Shown in pieces: positions 42,945-51,702 of a stretch of DNA of 64,000 nt (the first letter of the stretch is position 1; each line of letters starts with the position of its first letter). This DNA comes from JBOCEF01 sp047610385 (GTDB lineage: Bacteria; Pseudomonadota; Alphaproteobacteria; Rhodobacterales; Rhodobacteraceae), in the NCBI GenBank assembly GCA_047610385.1, contig JBLGAC010000001.1, positions 1 through 64,000 on the forward strand, in the 5' to 3' direction. The notes beneath the pieces are model-generated. The model ran no database searches. It was not told where the DNA came from and worked only from the letters and a program-made list of their open reading frames with translations. The position numbers and the translations under genes were made by a program.

Positions 42945-44930
42945 ATGCTCGACGCGCCCGAAAACCGCATGGTGACCGTCACCCTGCCCGACGGCGCGAC
43001 CCGGACTTACCCGGCCGGCGTGACGCCCGGCGAAGTTGCGAACGACATCGCCAAATCCTTGGGCAAAGCGGCGATCGCCGCGCGCATTGACGGTGAATTC
43101 GTCGATCTGTCACGCCCGATTGAGGCCGACGCCGCCCTTGCGCTGATCACCATGAAGGACCGCGCTGAGGCCGAAGAACTGGTGCGCCACGACTGCGCCC
43201 ACATCATGGCCCGCGCAGTGCAGGACCTGTGGCCGGACGTCAAAGTCACCATCGGCCCCGTGATCGACAATGGCTGGTATTACGATTTTGACCGTGAAGA
43301 CCACTTCACCCCCGACGATCTGGCCGCGATTGAGGCCAAGATGCGCGAAATCATCGCTGCCAACGACCCCGTGACCACCGAGATCTGGGAGAGGTCGCGC
43401 GCCATCGCCCATTACACGGCGATCAATGAGCCGTTCAAGGTTGAGCTGATCAGCACCATCCCCGGTGATGAGCCGTTGCGCATGTACTGGCACGGCCATT
43501 GGCAGGATATGTGCCGCGGCCCGCATCTGGCGCGCACCGGCCAGGTGCCGCCCGACGCGTTCAAGCTGATGTCGGTGGCGGGCGCATACTGGCGCGGCGA
43601 TCACCGCAACAAGATGCTTCAGCGCATTTACGGCGCCGCGTTCCTGACTCGCAAGGAATTGCAGGCCCACCTGACCATGCTGGAGGAGGCCGCCAAACGC
43701 GACCACCGCAAGCTGGGCCGGGAAATGGAGCTGTTCCACATCCAAGAAGAAGCGCCGGGCATGGTGTTCTGGCACCCCAATGGCTGGTCGATCTACCGCG
43801 CGCTCGAAGACTACATGCGCCGCCGTCTGACGACCGCCGGGTATCAGGAAATCCGCACCCCGCAGGTGGTGGACCGCAAGCTGTGGGAAAAATCCGGCCA
43901 CTGGGAAGCGTATCACGAGAACATGTTCATCACTGAGATCGATGAAGGCTCTGAGGCTGGCAGCCACGCCAATTCGAAACGTGTGAACGCGCTGAAACCG
44001 ATGAACTGCCCGTGCCATGTGCAGATCTACAACCACGGCCTGAAATCGTATCGCGACCTGCCGCTGCGGCTGGCGGAATTCGGGTCATGCCATCGGTATG
44101 AAAGCTCAGGCTCCATGCATGGGCTGATGCGTGTGCGCGGGTTCACGCAAGATGATGCGCATATTTTCGCCACCGAGGACCAGTTGCAGGACGAATGCGC
44201 CGGGTTCATTCAGCTGCTGTCTTCAGTCTACAAAGATCTGGGGTTTGAAACGTTCGACATCAAATTCTCAACCCGCCCTGATGTGCGTGTGGGGTCGGAC
44301 GCGGTGTGGGACAAGGCTGAGGCTGCGCTGGAAGCCGCGATTCAATCGCTGGGCCTGCCCTATGAAACCGATCCGGGTGAGGGCGCGTTCTACGGCCCCA
44401 AGCTGGATTTCAAGCTGACCGACGCCATCGGGCGCGAATGGCAGTGCGGCACCTTCCAGGCCGATTTCAACCTGCCCGAACGTCTGGACGCCGAATACAT
44501 CACCCCCATGGGCGAAAAGGCCCGCCCGGTGATGCTGCACCGCGCGATCCTCGGGTCGTTTGAGCGGTTCATCGGCATCCTGATTGAAAACCACGCTGGC
44601 CGCTTCCCGCTGTGGCTGGCACCGCGTCAGGCTGTGGTGGCGACGATCACGTCGGACGCAGATGATTATGCCACCGAAGTGGTTGCTGCGATGAAGGCGG
44701 CTGGCCTGCGCGCGGAAATCGACGTGCGCAATGAAAAGATCAACTACAAGGTCCGTGAGCACAGCCACGCCCATATCCCCGCGATCCTCGCGCTCGGCAA
44801 GCAGGAGGTCGAGAGCCGCACAATCTCAATCCGCCGTCTGGGCCAGCAGGGGCAGAAATCCATGCCGTTGGATGAGGCGATCGCGGCGTTGGTTGCCGAA
44901 GCCACGCCCCCCGATCTGCGCAAGGGCTGA
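42945..44930 (+). CDS. thrS: Threonyl-tRNA synthetase
   Basis: ThrRS charges tRNA-Thr. The 661-residue protein has the N-terminal TGS domain (about residues 8-70) and the editing domain with HDCAHIMARAVQDLWP. The class II catalytic core has MNCPCHVQIYNHGLKSYRDLPLRLAEFGSCHRYE and LMRVRGFTQDDAHIF, seen in parts, including the zinc cysteine and histidines. The C-terminal anticodon-binding domain follows. A CCGGAGG ribosome-binding site precedes the ATG. No T-box is seen, as expected outside firmicutes. Confidence 0.97.
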   Translation: MLDAPENRMVTVTLPDGATRTYPAGVTPGEVANDIAKSLGKAAIAARIDGEFVDLSRPIEADAALALITMKDRAEAEELVRHDCAHIMARAVQDLWPDVKVTIGPVIDNGWYYDFDREDHFTPDDLAAIEAKMREIIAANDPVTTEIWERSRAIAHYTAINEPFKVELISTIPGDEPLRMYWHGHWQDMCRGPHLARTGQVPPDAFKLMSVAGAYWRGDHRNKMLQRIYGAAFLTRKELQAHLTMLEEAAKRDHRKLGREMELFHIQEEAPGMVFWHPNGWSIYRALEDYMRRRLTTAGYQEIRTPQVVDRKLWEKSGHWEAYHENMFITEIDEGSEAGSHANSKRVNALKPMNCPCHVQIYNHGLKSYRDLPLRLAEFGSCHRYESSGSMHGLMRVRGFTQDDAHIFATEDQLQDECAGFIQLLSSVYKDLGFETFDIKFSTRPDVRVGSDAVWDKAEAALEAAIQSLGLPYETDPGEGAFYGPKLDFKLTDAIGREWQCGTFQADFNLPERLDAEYITPMGEKARPVMLHRAILGSFERFIGILIENHAGRFPLWLAPRQAVVATITSDADDYATEVVAAMKAAGLRAEIDVRNEKINYKVREHSHAHIPAILALGKQEVESRTISIRRLGQQGQKSMPLDEAIAALVAEATPPDLRKG

Positions 44931-45005
44931 TCGGGCAGGTGCTGATCGGGCGGGCGGCGCGAATGCGGTGCCTGCCCAACGGCCAAAAACGCGTCGGGCC
45001 AGTGT

Positions 45006-45701
45006 TCAGCGCACATTCAACCCAAGCTGGCCAAGCAGGTCGGCCGCTTGGCGCTTTGAAATCACAGCGCCCTTGAAGCGCCGCGCATCGACCAGCTTTA
45101 TGCCGCCCAGATCGGCGCCGCGCAGGTCTGCGTTTTCAAAACGGCAGTTGGTCAGATCAGCGCCGCGCAGCGAGCAATCCTCGAACACCGCATCCCGAAA
45201 ATCGCACCCACGCAGATCTGCTTCGCCGAAATCGACCTGCCTCAGCACCGCCTTGCGGAACGAGAATTTCGGAAGCGTCGCCAGAAACAGCAGAACCTCC
45301 TCAAATTCAAGGCCGATGGGCTGAGCCTCGCTGAAATCTGCGCCCGTCATCTTGCAGCGCTTGATGCTGGCTGAGGTCAGGGTCGCGCGGCGAAAGTTGG
45401 TGTTGCTGAAATCGCCGCCCTCGATTGCCGCATCAAGAAGATCGGCCCCGACAAAGCGGGCACCAGCCACGCGGCATTTTGTGAAGACAGCATCCTCAAG
45501 CCGGGCCCCATCGAACGAGGCACCGGTGAGATTGCAGTGATCGAACCCCCACCCTGACAGGTCAAGCCGCGACAGATCCATAGCTGGCATATCGCAACCG
45601 CTCAGCACCACAGTCTTGCCAGCGCGGCAGAGCTTTTCAAGGTCATCGCGGGTTATGGCCTGCGTGATGACAGTGTCGTTAGGTGTGCTCATGACGTGCA
45701 T
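45006..45701 (-). CDS. Pentapeptide-repeat protein
   Basis: The 231-residue protein is built of pentapeptide repeats A(D/N)LXX, for example DLSRLDLSGWGFDHCNLTGA, ADLRGCDFRDAVFEDCSLRGADL and ENADLRGADLGG (shown in parts). These form a right-handed beta helix that can mimic DNA or bind partners. Functions vary in the superfamily, including gyrase protection, and nothing here decides it. The C-terminus has a non-repeat helix (ISKRQAADLLGQLGLN). The start could be 45701 or 45692; an AGGA lies close to the first. Confidence 0.87.
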   Translation of the reverse strand: MHVMSTPNDTVITQAITRDDLEKLCRAGKTVVLSGCDMPAMDLSRLDLSGWGFDHCNLTGASFDGARLEDAVFTKCRVAGARFVGADLLDAAIEGGDFSNTNFRRATLTSASIKRCKMTGADFSEAQPIGLEFEEVLLFLATLPKFSFRKAVLRQVDFGEADLRGCDFRDAVFEDCSLRGADLTNCRFENADLRGADLGGIKLVDARRFKGAVISKRQAADLLGQLGLNVR

Positions 45702-45818
45702 ATGGTCCTGATTTCATCGCCCAGCAACGCGCATCCGGCGCGCCGCCGCCGTTCGTGACCGGCATTGCCCCCTGACGACAACGGCGGAGGCACGCGGTGC
45801 CCCCGCCCCAACGGCCGC

Positions 45819-46259
45819 TCAGCGCCCGCGCAGCAATTCCAGATGCGGGGTGCCGTCCGATCTGCGCTCGCGCGAGATGCCCTTGGCGTCCAGATCGGCG
45901 TGCAAGCGGCGGCGGGTCAGGTCGATCCCCTCAGCGGTGGGGATCGGCAAGGGCGCGGTCAGGTCGATGGCAACCTGCCAATAGCCTTGCTCAGCGCCCT
46001 CTTTGACCCAGCGCAGGCGGCCCTCCGCCTCAATGCCCATATAGCGCAGGCGCAGCTTGTCGCCGGTTTTGGCGGGCGCGCCTTCGGGGGTGAAAGACGC
46101 GGCGGCATGCAGGGTGTTCCAGTCGCGGTGGCCCAACATGCGGGCCAGCTTTTCCAGCGCCTGAGCCTGGCTCAGGGGCGCGCCTTTGCCGACGGTGCGC
46201 GTGCGCATGCGGCGGGCCTGGTCTTTGATCCGCGCAAGCGGCGGGGTGGGATTGGTCAT
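45819..46259 (-). CDS. Small protein of the glyoxalase-superfamily-annotated group
   Basis: The 146-residue protein has the conserved start ARIKDQARRMR and the motif LSQAQALEKLARMLGHRDWNTLHAAA. That pattern is common in plasmid-borne or chromosomal proteins labelled glyoxalase superfamily. A beta-rich C-terminal domain follows (YMGIEAEGRLRWVKEG). The label does not imply a known reaction. The ATG at 46259 has AGAGGACAG upstream; the longest frame adds 38 residues without support. Confidence 0.7.
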   Translation of the reverse strand: MTNPTPPLARIKDQARRMRTRTVGKGAPLSQAQALEKLARMLGHRDWNTLHAAASFTPEGAPAKTGDKLRLRYMGIEAEGRLRWVKEGAEQGYWQVAIDLTAPLPIPTAEGIDLTRRRLHADLDAKGISRERRSDGTPHLELLRGR

Positions 46260-46483
46260 TGCTCTGTCCTCTCGCGCGGCGAGAGATGTCCGATGGTGCC
46301 CGCATTGCCATCGCGCCGCGCCTGAGATCAGAGCCGCGTCGATGATAAAGGCGGAGGGTTCACCAAAGGGCACAGGCCCCGCGGGCGGCGGGGCCTCCGC
46401 GCCCCATGGCCGCGTGAATATCCCAAGGTTGCGGCGCGATCAAGCCGCGCGCACAGCCGAAAATCACTGTCAGGCCCCATCTT

Positions 46484-46489
46484 GATTGA
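46484..46489 (+). promoter_or_regulatory. Candidate -35 of argD-argF promoter
   Basis: A perfect TTGACA lies about 105 bp before the argD start. The -10 region (46507-46514) is weak. A terminator hairpin sits just downstream of it. Confidence 0.35.
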
Positions 46490-46517
46490 CATTTCCGACA
46501 GTCTGACCGATCAAATC

Positions 46518-46557
46518 CCCCCTCCCCTTCGCCCGGCTGCGGAGGGGGTTTTTGTTT
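46518..46557 (+). terminator. Terminator hairpin in the argD leader
   Basis: The stem CCCCCTCC (46518-46525) with GGAGGGGG (46541-46548) is followed by TTTTTTGTTTTT-like sequence. It stands 36 bp before the argD GTG and may end an upstream transcript or act as an attenuator. Confidence 0.7.
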
Positions 46558-46593
46558 TTCCAAGAAATGGCCGATCGTATTGGAGACTTCCGC

Positions 46594-47775
46594 GTGATCA
46601 CGCCCGTCCTGCCGACCTACGCGCGGGCGCCGATGTCTTTCGTTGAAGGCAAAGGCCCCTGGCTGACCGATGAGAGCGGTGAAAAGTTCCTGGATCTGGG
46701 GGCCGGCATCGCCGTGTGCGTCCTGGGCCATGCGAACCCCGCCCTTGTGCAGGCACTGGAAGATCAGGCGCGACGACTGTGGCATACCTCCAACCTCTAT
46801 AAGATCCCCCAACAGGAAAAGCTGGCGCAGATGCTGGTGGACGCAAGCTTTGCGGACACGGTATTCTTCACCAATTCGGGGACTGAGGCGGTGGAGCTGG
46901 CCATCAAGATGGCCCGCAAAAAGCACTATGATGACGGGCATCCCGAACGGACCCGCTTTGTCAGCTTTGGCGGCTGCTTTCACGGCCGATCCACCGGCGC
47001 CATCGCGCTGTCTGAGGCTGAGAAGATGACCAAGGGCTTCGGCCCGCTGATGCCCGGCTTTGACCATGTGTCCTTTGGCGATCATGGCGCGCTGAACGCT
47101 GCGGTGGGCCCCGAAACCGCGGCTGTGTTCATCGAACCGGTGCAGGGCGAGGGCGGCATCCGCCCGATCCCGCCCCAGTGCCTGAAAGGGCTGCGCGAAC
47201 TGTGCGACGAGCGCGGCGTCCTGCTGATCTTTGATGAAATCCAGTGCGGCTTTGCGCGCACAGGCAAAATGTTCGCCCATGAATGGGCCGGGGTCACGCC
47301 GGACATCATGACCGTTGCCAAGGCCATCGGCGGCGGCTTTCCGCTGGGTGCCGTGATGGCGACTGAATCGGCGGCCAAAGGCATGGTTGCGGGCACCCAC
47401 GGGTCCACCTATGGCGGCAACCCGCTGGGCTGCGCCGTGGGCGTCGCGGTGATGGAGGCGCTGACTGCGCCCGGCTTCATGGACCGCGTCAACGCGGCCG
47501 CGTCCCGGTTCAAACAAGGGCTGGAGGCGCTGGTCGCCGCCCATCCCGATGTGCTCGAAAGCGTGCGCGGCGAAGGGCTGATGATCGGGCTGAAGTCCAA
47601 AATCCCCGCCGGGGATCTGGTGAAGGCCGGGTATGCCGCCCGTCTGCTGACCGTGCCCGCCGCCGACAATGTGGTGCGCCTGCTGCCGCCCCTGAACATC
47701 ACCGACGCTGAGATCGACGAAGGTCTGGCCCGGCTTGATGCGGCCTGCACCGCGGCAAAGGGGGCGATGGCATGA
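46594..47775 (+). CDS. argD: Acetylornithine/succinylornithine-type aminotransferase
   Basis: ArgD catalyses the PLP-dependent transamination of N-acetylglutamate semialdehyde in arginine synthesis. The 393-residue protein has LDLGAGIAVCVLGHANPALV, FFTNSGTEAVELAIKMARK, LLIFDEIQCGFARTGKMFAHE and the cofactor lysine in TVAKAIGGGFPLGA. The GTG at 46594 has a GGAGA site at proper spacing; the ATGs upstream have none. Its stop overlaps argF (ATGA), so the two form an operon. Confidence 0.93.
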   Translation: MITPVLPTYARAPMSFVEGKGPWLTDESGEKFLDLGAGIAVCVLGHANPALVQALEDQARRLWHTSNLYKIPQQEKLAQMLVDASFADTVFFTNSGTEAVELAIKMARKKHYDDGHPERTRFVSFGGCFHGRSTGAIALSEAEKMTKGFGPLMPGFDHVSFGDHGALNAAVGPETAAVFIEPVQGEGGIRPIPPQCLKGLRELCDERGVLLIFDEIQCGFARTGKMFAHEWAGVTPDIMTVAKAIGGGFPLGAVMATESAAKGMVAGTHGSTYGGNPLGCAVGVAVMEALTAPGFMDRVNAAASRFKQGLEALVAAHPDVLESVRGEGLMIGLKSKIPAGDLVKAGYAARLLTVPAADNVVRLLPPLNITDAEIDEGLARLDAACTAAKGAMA

Positions 47776-48701
47776 CCCGTCATTTCCTCGACCTGGATGA
47801 AATGACGCCCGGCGACCTGCGCGCCATCATCGACGACGCCCGTGCCGTGAAAGACGCGCGCGCCATGCGTCCCAGGGGCATGCGTGACGATGACCAGCCG
47901 CTGGCGGGCAAGATGGTGGCGCTGATCTTCGAAAAGCCGTCGACCCGCACGCGCATCAGCTTTGATGTGGGCGTGCGCCAGTTGGGCGGCGAAAGCATGG
48001 TGCTGTCGGGCGCAGAAATGCAGCTTGGCCACGGGGAAACCGTGGCCGACACCGCCCGCGTGCTGTCGCGTTATGTCGACGCGATCATGATCCGCACGTT
48101 CGAAGACAGCACCCTGCGCGAAATGGCCGAACATGCCTCAGTGCCAGTGATCAACGGGCTGACCAACCGGTCCCACCCCTGCCAGATCATGACCGACGTG
48201 ATGACGTTCGAAGAACATCGCGGCCCGATCGCGGGCAAAAAGGTGGTGTGGTGCGGCGATGGCAACAACGTGTGCACCAGCTTTCTGCATGCGGCGGGGC
48301 AGTTCGGGTTCGACCTGACCTTTGCCGGGCCGATGACGCTGGACCCCAACGCTGAGGCGATGGCCTTTGCGCGCGACCGCGGTGCCAAGATCGACATCGT
48401 GCGCGACCCCTACGCGGCGGTGGCGGGTGCCGATCTGGTGGTCACCGACACTTGGCTGTCGATGCATGATCCGCAAAGCGCGCGGGAACGCCGCCACAAC
48501 CAGCTGCGTCCCTATCAGGTCAACGCCGCACTGATGGCCAAGGCATCGAAGGGCGCGCTGTTCATGCATTGCCTGCCCGCCCATCGCGGCGAGGAGGCGA
48601 CCTCTGAGGTCATGGACGGCCCCAATTCGGTCATCTTCGACGAGGCTGAGAATCGCCTTCACGCCCAAAAGGGCATTCTACGCTGGTGCCTGCGCGACTG
48701 A
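47772..48701 (+). CDS. argF: Ornithine carbamoyltransferase
   Basis: ArgF converts ornithine and carbamoyl phosphate to citrulline. The 309-residue protein has the carbamoyl-phosphate site FEKPSTRTRISFDVG, the HPCQIMTD motif, and the ornithine site with FMHCLPAHRGEE. It is coupled to argD through a 4-bp overlap and followed by a strong terminator. The arginine operon is thus a two-gene unit here. Confidence 0.96.
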   Translation: MTRHFLDLDEMTPGDLRAIIDDARAVKDARAMRPRGMRDDDQPLAGKMVALIFEKPSTRTRISFDVGVRQLGGESMVLSGAEMQLGHGETVADTARVLSRYVDAIMIRTFEDSTLREMAEHASVPVINGLTNRSHPCQIMTDVMTFEEHRGPIAGKKVVWCGDGNNVCTSFLHAAGQFGFDLTFAGPMTLDPNAEAMAFARDRGAKIDIVRDPYAAVAGADLVVTDTWLSMHDPQSARERRHNQLRPYQVNAALMAKASKGALFMHCLPAHRGEEATSEVMDGPNSVIFDEAENRLHAQKGILRWCLRD

Positions 48702-48723
48702 ACTTTTTGTGAACGACAAGGGA

Positions 48724-48757
48724 GGGCGAGGCAGGGAAATCACCGCCTCGCCCTTTT
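48724..48757 (+). terminator. Terminator of argD-argF
   Basis: The stem GGGCGAGGC (48724-48732) with GCCTCGCCC (48745-48753) has a 12-nt loop and is followed by TTTT. The following 255 bp (48758-49012) are A/T-richer and should contain the promoter of the M23 gene. Confidence 0.8.
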
Positions 48758-49012
48758 GCGTGGTGGAATGCCGCCGGTCCAAACCTTCGTTACACCCAAG
48801 ATCAGTTAATCGACAACCCGCCGTTTCAAGGCTGTTTTTTGGCATTTGATCCCGGTTTGTTCACATTGAGGCCCGTATTTTCACCCCTTTTTCAAGCGGT
48901 CGAAAATTCTTGATCGTGGAAGCTGGTTCCAGTAACGATGCATCACAGCAACAGAGTGAAAAAAATACTGTTCGGACGCAACCGAACGAGCCCGCGTAAA
49001 CGAGGGACGTGA

Positions 49013-50398
49013 ATGAGCCGAATCGATGATCGCGCCAAAGCCGTCCGGCCGCGGGGCTGGTGCCCTGCGGAGCGCAACATGGTGATCCGCACCGACACGT
49101 CCACACGCTATGTCCGGGTTTCGCCCGCGGCGCAGCTTGGCCTTGGGGTTGCCTTCGCGGCCCTGATTGGTTGGAGCGCGTTTTCGACCGCATCATGGAT
49201 TGTGGCCGGAGTGGAGCGCGACGCGCTCGCCAGCCGCCTGACGCTGATCGACCACCGCTTTGACGGCCGGATTGAAGGCTTGACCCACGACCATGACACC
49301 GCCCGCGGCGTCATGGCGGCGGAGCGCGATATGCTGCGCGCCGATCTCAACTCCCACGAAACCCGCCTGACCGACCTGACGCGGGAACTGTCGCAGCAGC
49401 AGGTCCGTCTGGTCGATGCCGCCGAGGCGGAGCGTGAGCTGACCATCGCCCTTGAAACCCTACGCGCCAAGCTGCGTGACGCGGTGTCCCGGCGCGATGC
49501 GGCAGTGACCGACGAAGCCTTCATGGCGCAGACCCTGGAAATGGCGCGCGAACGCCTCGCCGCCGCTGATGCCGCCGAAAACGACTGGTCCGCAACCATG
49601 CAGGCGGTGTCGGACGCGCTGGAAGACGCCGCCTCAGCGCGTGATCTGGCCACGCGCGATGCAGGCCTTGCCGGGACCGCGCTGGTCGCCATGCGCACGC
49701 AGATCGCTGAGGACCGCGCCCGGCGCGAACAAATGTTCAGCCAGCTTGAGGATGCAGTGCAGGTCGGCCTTGGCGCGCTTGAGGGCGTGTTTGACCGCGC
49801 TGGCCTTGATGTGAATGCGCTGGTCGACACGGTGCGGCGTGAATACGCAGGCGCCGGTGGCCCGTTCATCCCCGTCTCCGCCACGTTTGATGACGAAGTG
49901 TCCGCGATGCCCGGCTCCGAAGCCGCGCGCGTTGCCAGCTTGATGGGCGGGTTGGAGCGCGCCAGCTTGATGAAAATCGCCGTCGACAGGCTGCCGCTGG
50001 CCAAACCGGTGCGGGCCTCGTTCCGCTTCACGTCCGGCTTTGGCGTGCGCCGTGACCCCAAAAATGGCCGCGCGCGAATGCACAATGGCACTGATTTCGC
50101 CGCTGGCCGCGGCACGGCAATCTATGCCACCGGCGAAGGCGTGGTCACTTTTGCAGGCTGGCAGTCCGGCTATGGCCGCGTGGTGAAGATCCGGCACGCA
50201 TTTGGCTTCGAAACCGTGTACGCTCATATGGACAAGACCCGCACAAGGGTCGGGGACCGGGTTGCGCAAGGCGACCGGATCGGAGATATGGGGAGCACCG
50301 GACGCAGCACCGGCGTCCACCTGCATTACGAAGTGCGGGTTCTGGGCAAACCGGTGAACCCGCTCAAATACATCGAGGCCGCGCGCAATGTTCTCTAA
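49013..50398 (+). CDS. M23 (LytM) family metallopeptidase with membrane anchor and coiled coil
   Basis: The 461-residue protein has one transmembrane helix (LGLGVAFAALIGWSAFSTASW). A long periplasmic coiled coil follows (about residues 70-240). A LytM domain is near the C-terminus with zinc motifs RMHNGTDFAAGRG and HLHYEVRVLG. Such enzymes hydrolyse peptidoglycan cross-links or regulate amidases. The gene overlaps bactofilin by 11 bp, the arrangement in which bactofilin localises an M23 peptidase and sets cell shape. A GAGGGA site precedes the ATG. Confidence 0.9.
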   Translation: MSRIDDRAKAVRPRGWCPAERNMVIRTDTSTRYVRVSPAAQLGLGVAFAALIGWSAFSTASWIVAGVERDALASRLTLIDHRFDGRIEGLTHDHDTARGVMAAERDMLRADLNSHETRLTDLTRELSQQQVRLVDAAEAERELTIALETLRAKLRDAVSRRDAAVTDEAFMAQTLEMARERLAAADAAENDWSATMQAVSDALEDAASARDLATRDAGLAGTALVAMRTQIAEDRARREQMFSQLEDAVQVGLGALEGVFDRAGLDVNALVDTVRREYAGAGGPFIPVSATFDDEVSAMPGSEAARVASLMGGLERASLMKIAVDRLPLAKPVRASFRFTSGFGVRRDPKNGRARMHNGTDFAAGRGTAIYATGEGVVTFAGWQSGYGRVVKIRHAFGFETVYAHMDKTRTRVGDRVAQGDRIGDMGSTGRSTGVHLHYEVRVLGKPVNPLKYIEAARNVL

Positions 50399-50906
50399 GT
50401 CCAAGATCACCGACCCGATCGAACCCAAGCGCGACGCCGCCGTCGCCCGGCCGTCCCCGACGCCCAGCGCCGCGCCCAGCGCGCCCGCAGGTGCTCCGGC
50501 ATCGACGCGACCGAAATCTGCGCCTTCGGTGCTGAGCCAAGACCTGACCATCACCGGCAACATCACCACCACCGGCGACGTTCAGGTCGAAGGCTCAATC
50601 GAAGGCGACATCCGCGCCCATCTGCTGACTGTCGGTGAAACCGCCACCATCCGCGGCGAAATCGTTGCTGACGACGTAGTGGTCAATGGCCGCGTCGTGG
50701 GCCGCCTGCGGGGGCTCAAGGTGCGTCTCACCTCCTCCGCACGGGTTGAGGGTGACATCATCCACAAGACCATCGCGATCGAAAGCGGTGCGCATTTCGA
50801 AGGCTCCGTGCAGCGCTCGGACGATCCGCTGGGCGATGGTGGCCGTCCCAAGCCGACTGCCCCCGGTGCTGGTGACAGTGCTGTGGCCAAGCCCGCAACC
50901 GACTGA
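50388..50906 (+). CDS. Bactofilin
   Basis: Bactofilins polymerise without nucleotide into membrane-associated filaments that organise cell-wall enzymes. The 172-residue protein has a disordered Pro/Ala N-terminus (about residues 1-45), then the beta-helical DUF583 core (SQDLTITGNITTTGDVQVEG; DDVVVNGRVVGRLRGLKVRL; ARVEGDIIHKTIAIESGAHFEG). A short Pro-rich tail ends it. It is coupled by overlap to the M23 peptidase gene, which suggests a functional pair. Confidence 0.93.
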   Translation: MFSKSKITDPIEPKRDAAVARPSPTPSAAPSAPAGAPASTRPKSAPSVLSQDLTITGNITTTGDVQVEGSIEGDIRAHLLTVGETATIRGEIVADDVVVNGRVVGRLRGLKVRLTSSARVEGDIIHKTIAIESGAHFEGSVQRSDDPLGDGGRPKPTAPGAGDSAVAKPATD

Positions 50907-50929
50907 TCCGAACCACCCACGCAAAAAAA

Positions 50930-50963
50930 GGCCCGCGGCGCAGTTTGCGCCGCGGGCCTTTTT
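50930..50963 (+). terminator. Bidirectional terminator after bactofilin
   Basis: A 13-bp stem (50930-50942 with 50946-50958) has A-runs on one side (50923-50929) and T-runs on the other. It also faces the minus-strand gene that ends at 51046. Confidence 0.85.
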
Positions 50964-51045
50964 ACATTGCGCCCCTGCCAACAAGGCCAAGGGCGTCAGA
51001 TACGCAAAGCAACGCAGACATATGCGCACAACAACGCGACGCAAT

Positions 51046-51483
51046 TCATTCCGGCTCAACGCCTCTTGGCGGGCGGGTCACGCCGTGCGCGTGGGCCTCG
51101 GCGTCCTCTTGGGCGCTGTCATGGCCCCAGGCCTCAAGGGTCGCGCGGCGGTGGGTTTCGTCGTGGGCGCGTTGCTTGACCGGGCCCAGAAATTCATCCA
51201 GCAAAACGATGATGAAGGGCGTGATCGTTATCGCTGCGACGACGCCCAGCCAGGCTGAGACCACCGCAGTCAGCACGCCGAACCCGCCCCCAACCATTGC
51301 GATTGCAAGCACCAGCCCCACCCCATAGCTGATCCCCAGCAAGCGAAAGGGGAACCCGCCACGGTCGCCGCCATCATGCCCGGCATCACGCACCGGACGC
51401 AGCTCCGCAGCGGCCTCGAACATCTCAGCGCGTGAGGGGGCGTGGATTTGGCGGTTGAAATCGATACGATCAGATTGCGCCAT
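51046..51483 (-). CDS. Two-TM membrane protein of unknown function
   Basis: The 145-residue protein has a hydrophilic N-terminus (MAQSDRIDFNRQIHAPSRAE) and two membrane segments (LLGISYGVGLVLAIAMVGGG; GVLTAVVSAWLGVVAAITIT). A charged, His-rich C-terminus follows (HDETHRRATLEAWGHDS). An AAAGGA site supports the ATG at 51483. It is convergent with the bactofilin gene. No family is recognised. Confidence 0.6.
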   Translation of the reverse strand: MAQSDRIDFNRQIHAPSRAEMFEAAAELRPVRDAGHDGGDRGGFPFRLLGISYGVGLVLAIAMVGGGFGVLTAVVSAWLGVVAAITITPFIIVLLDEFLGPVKQRAHDETHRRATLEAWGHDSAQEDAEAHAHGVTRPPRGVEPE

Positions 51484-51648
51484 GATCTCGGTCCTTTCTG
51501 ATGCTGCAGAAGCGTCTGGTGCCGGTGCGCCTTGGGATCTCATTACCTTATATTTACCCCCTCAGACCCCATGGGTGCGAGCGCGTGAAAGGGTGATCCG
51601 CGCGGCGAAAAGGTCAGCGGCGCTATACGAAAGGCGCAACGCCAAACG

Positions 51649-51684
51649 AAAAAGGCCCGGCGCAGTCCTGCGCCGGGCCTTTTT
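51649..51684 (-). terminator. Terminator of prfB
   Basis: AAAAAGGCCCGGCGCAG (51649-51665) pairs with CTGCGCCGGGCCTTTTT (51668-51684). On the minus strand it follows the prfB stop by about 20 bp. Confidence 0.85.
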
Positions 51685-51702
51685 GCCAAACAATGGGGCG
51701 GA

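Noticed and set aside
45819..46259. Glyoxalase activity for the small protein
   Set aside because: Only the group label suggests it; no metal-binding set typical of glyoxalase I is visible in the sequence.
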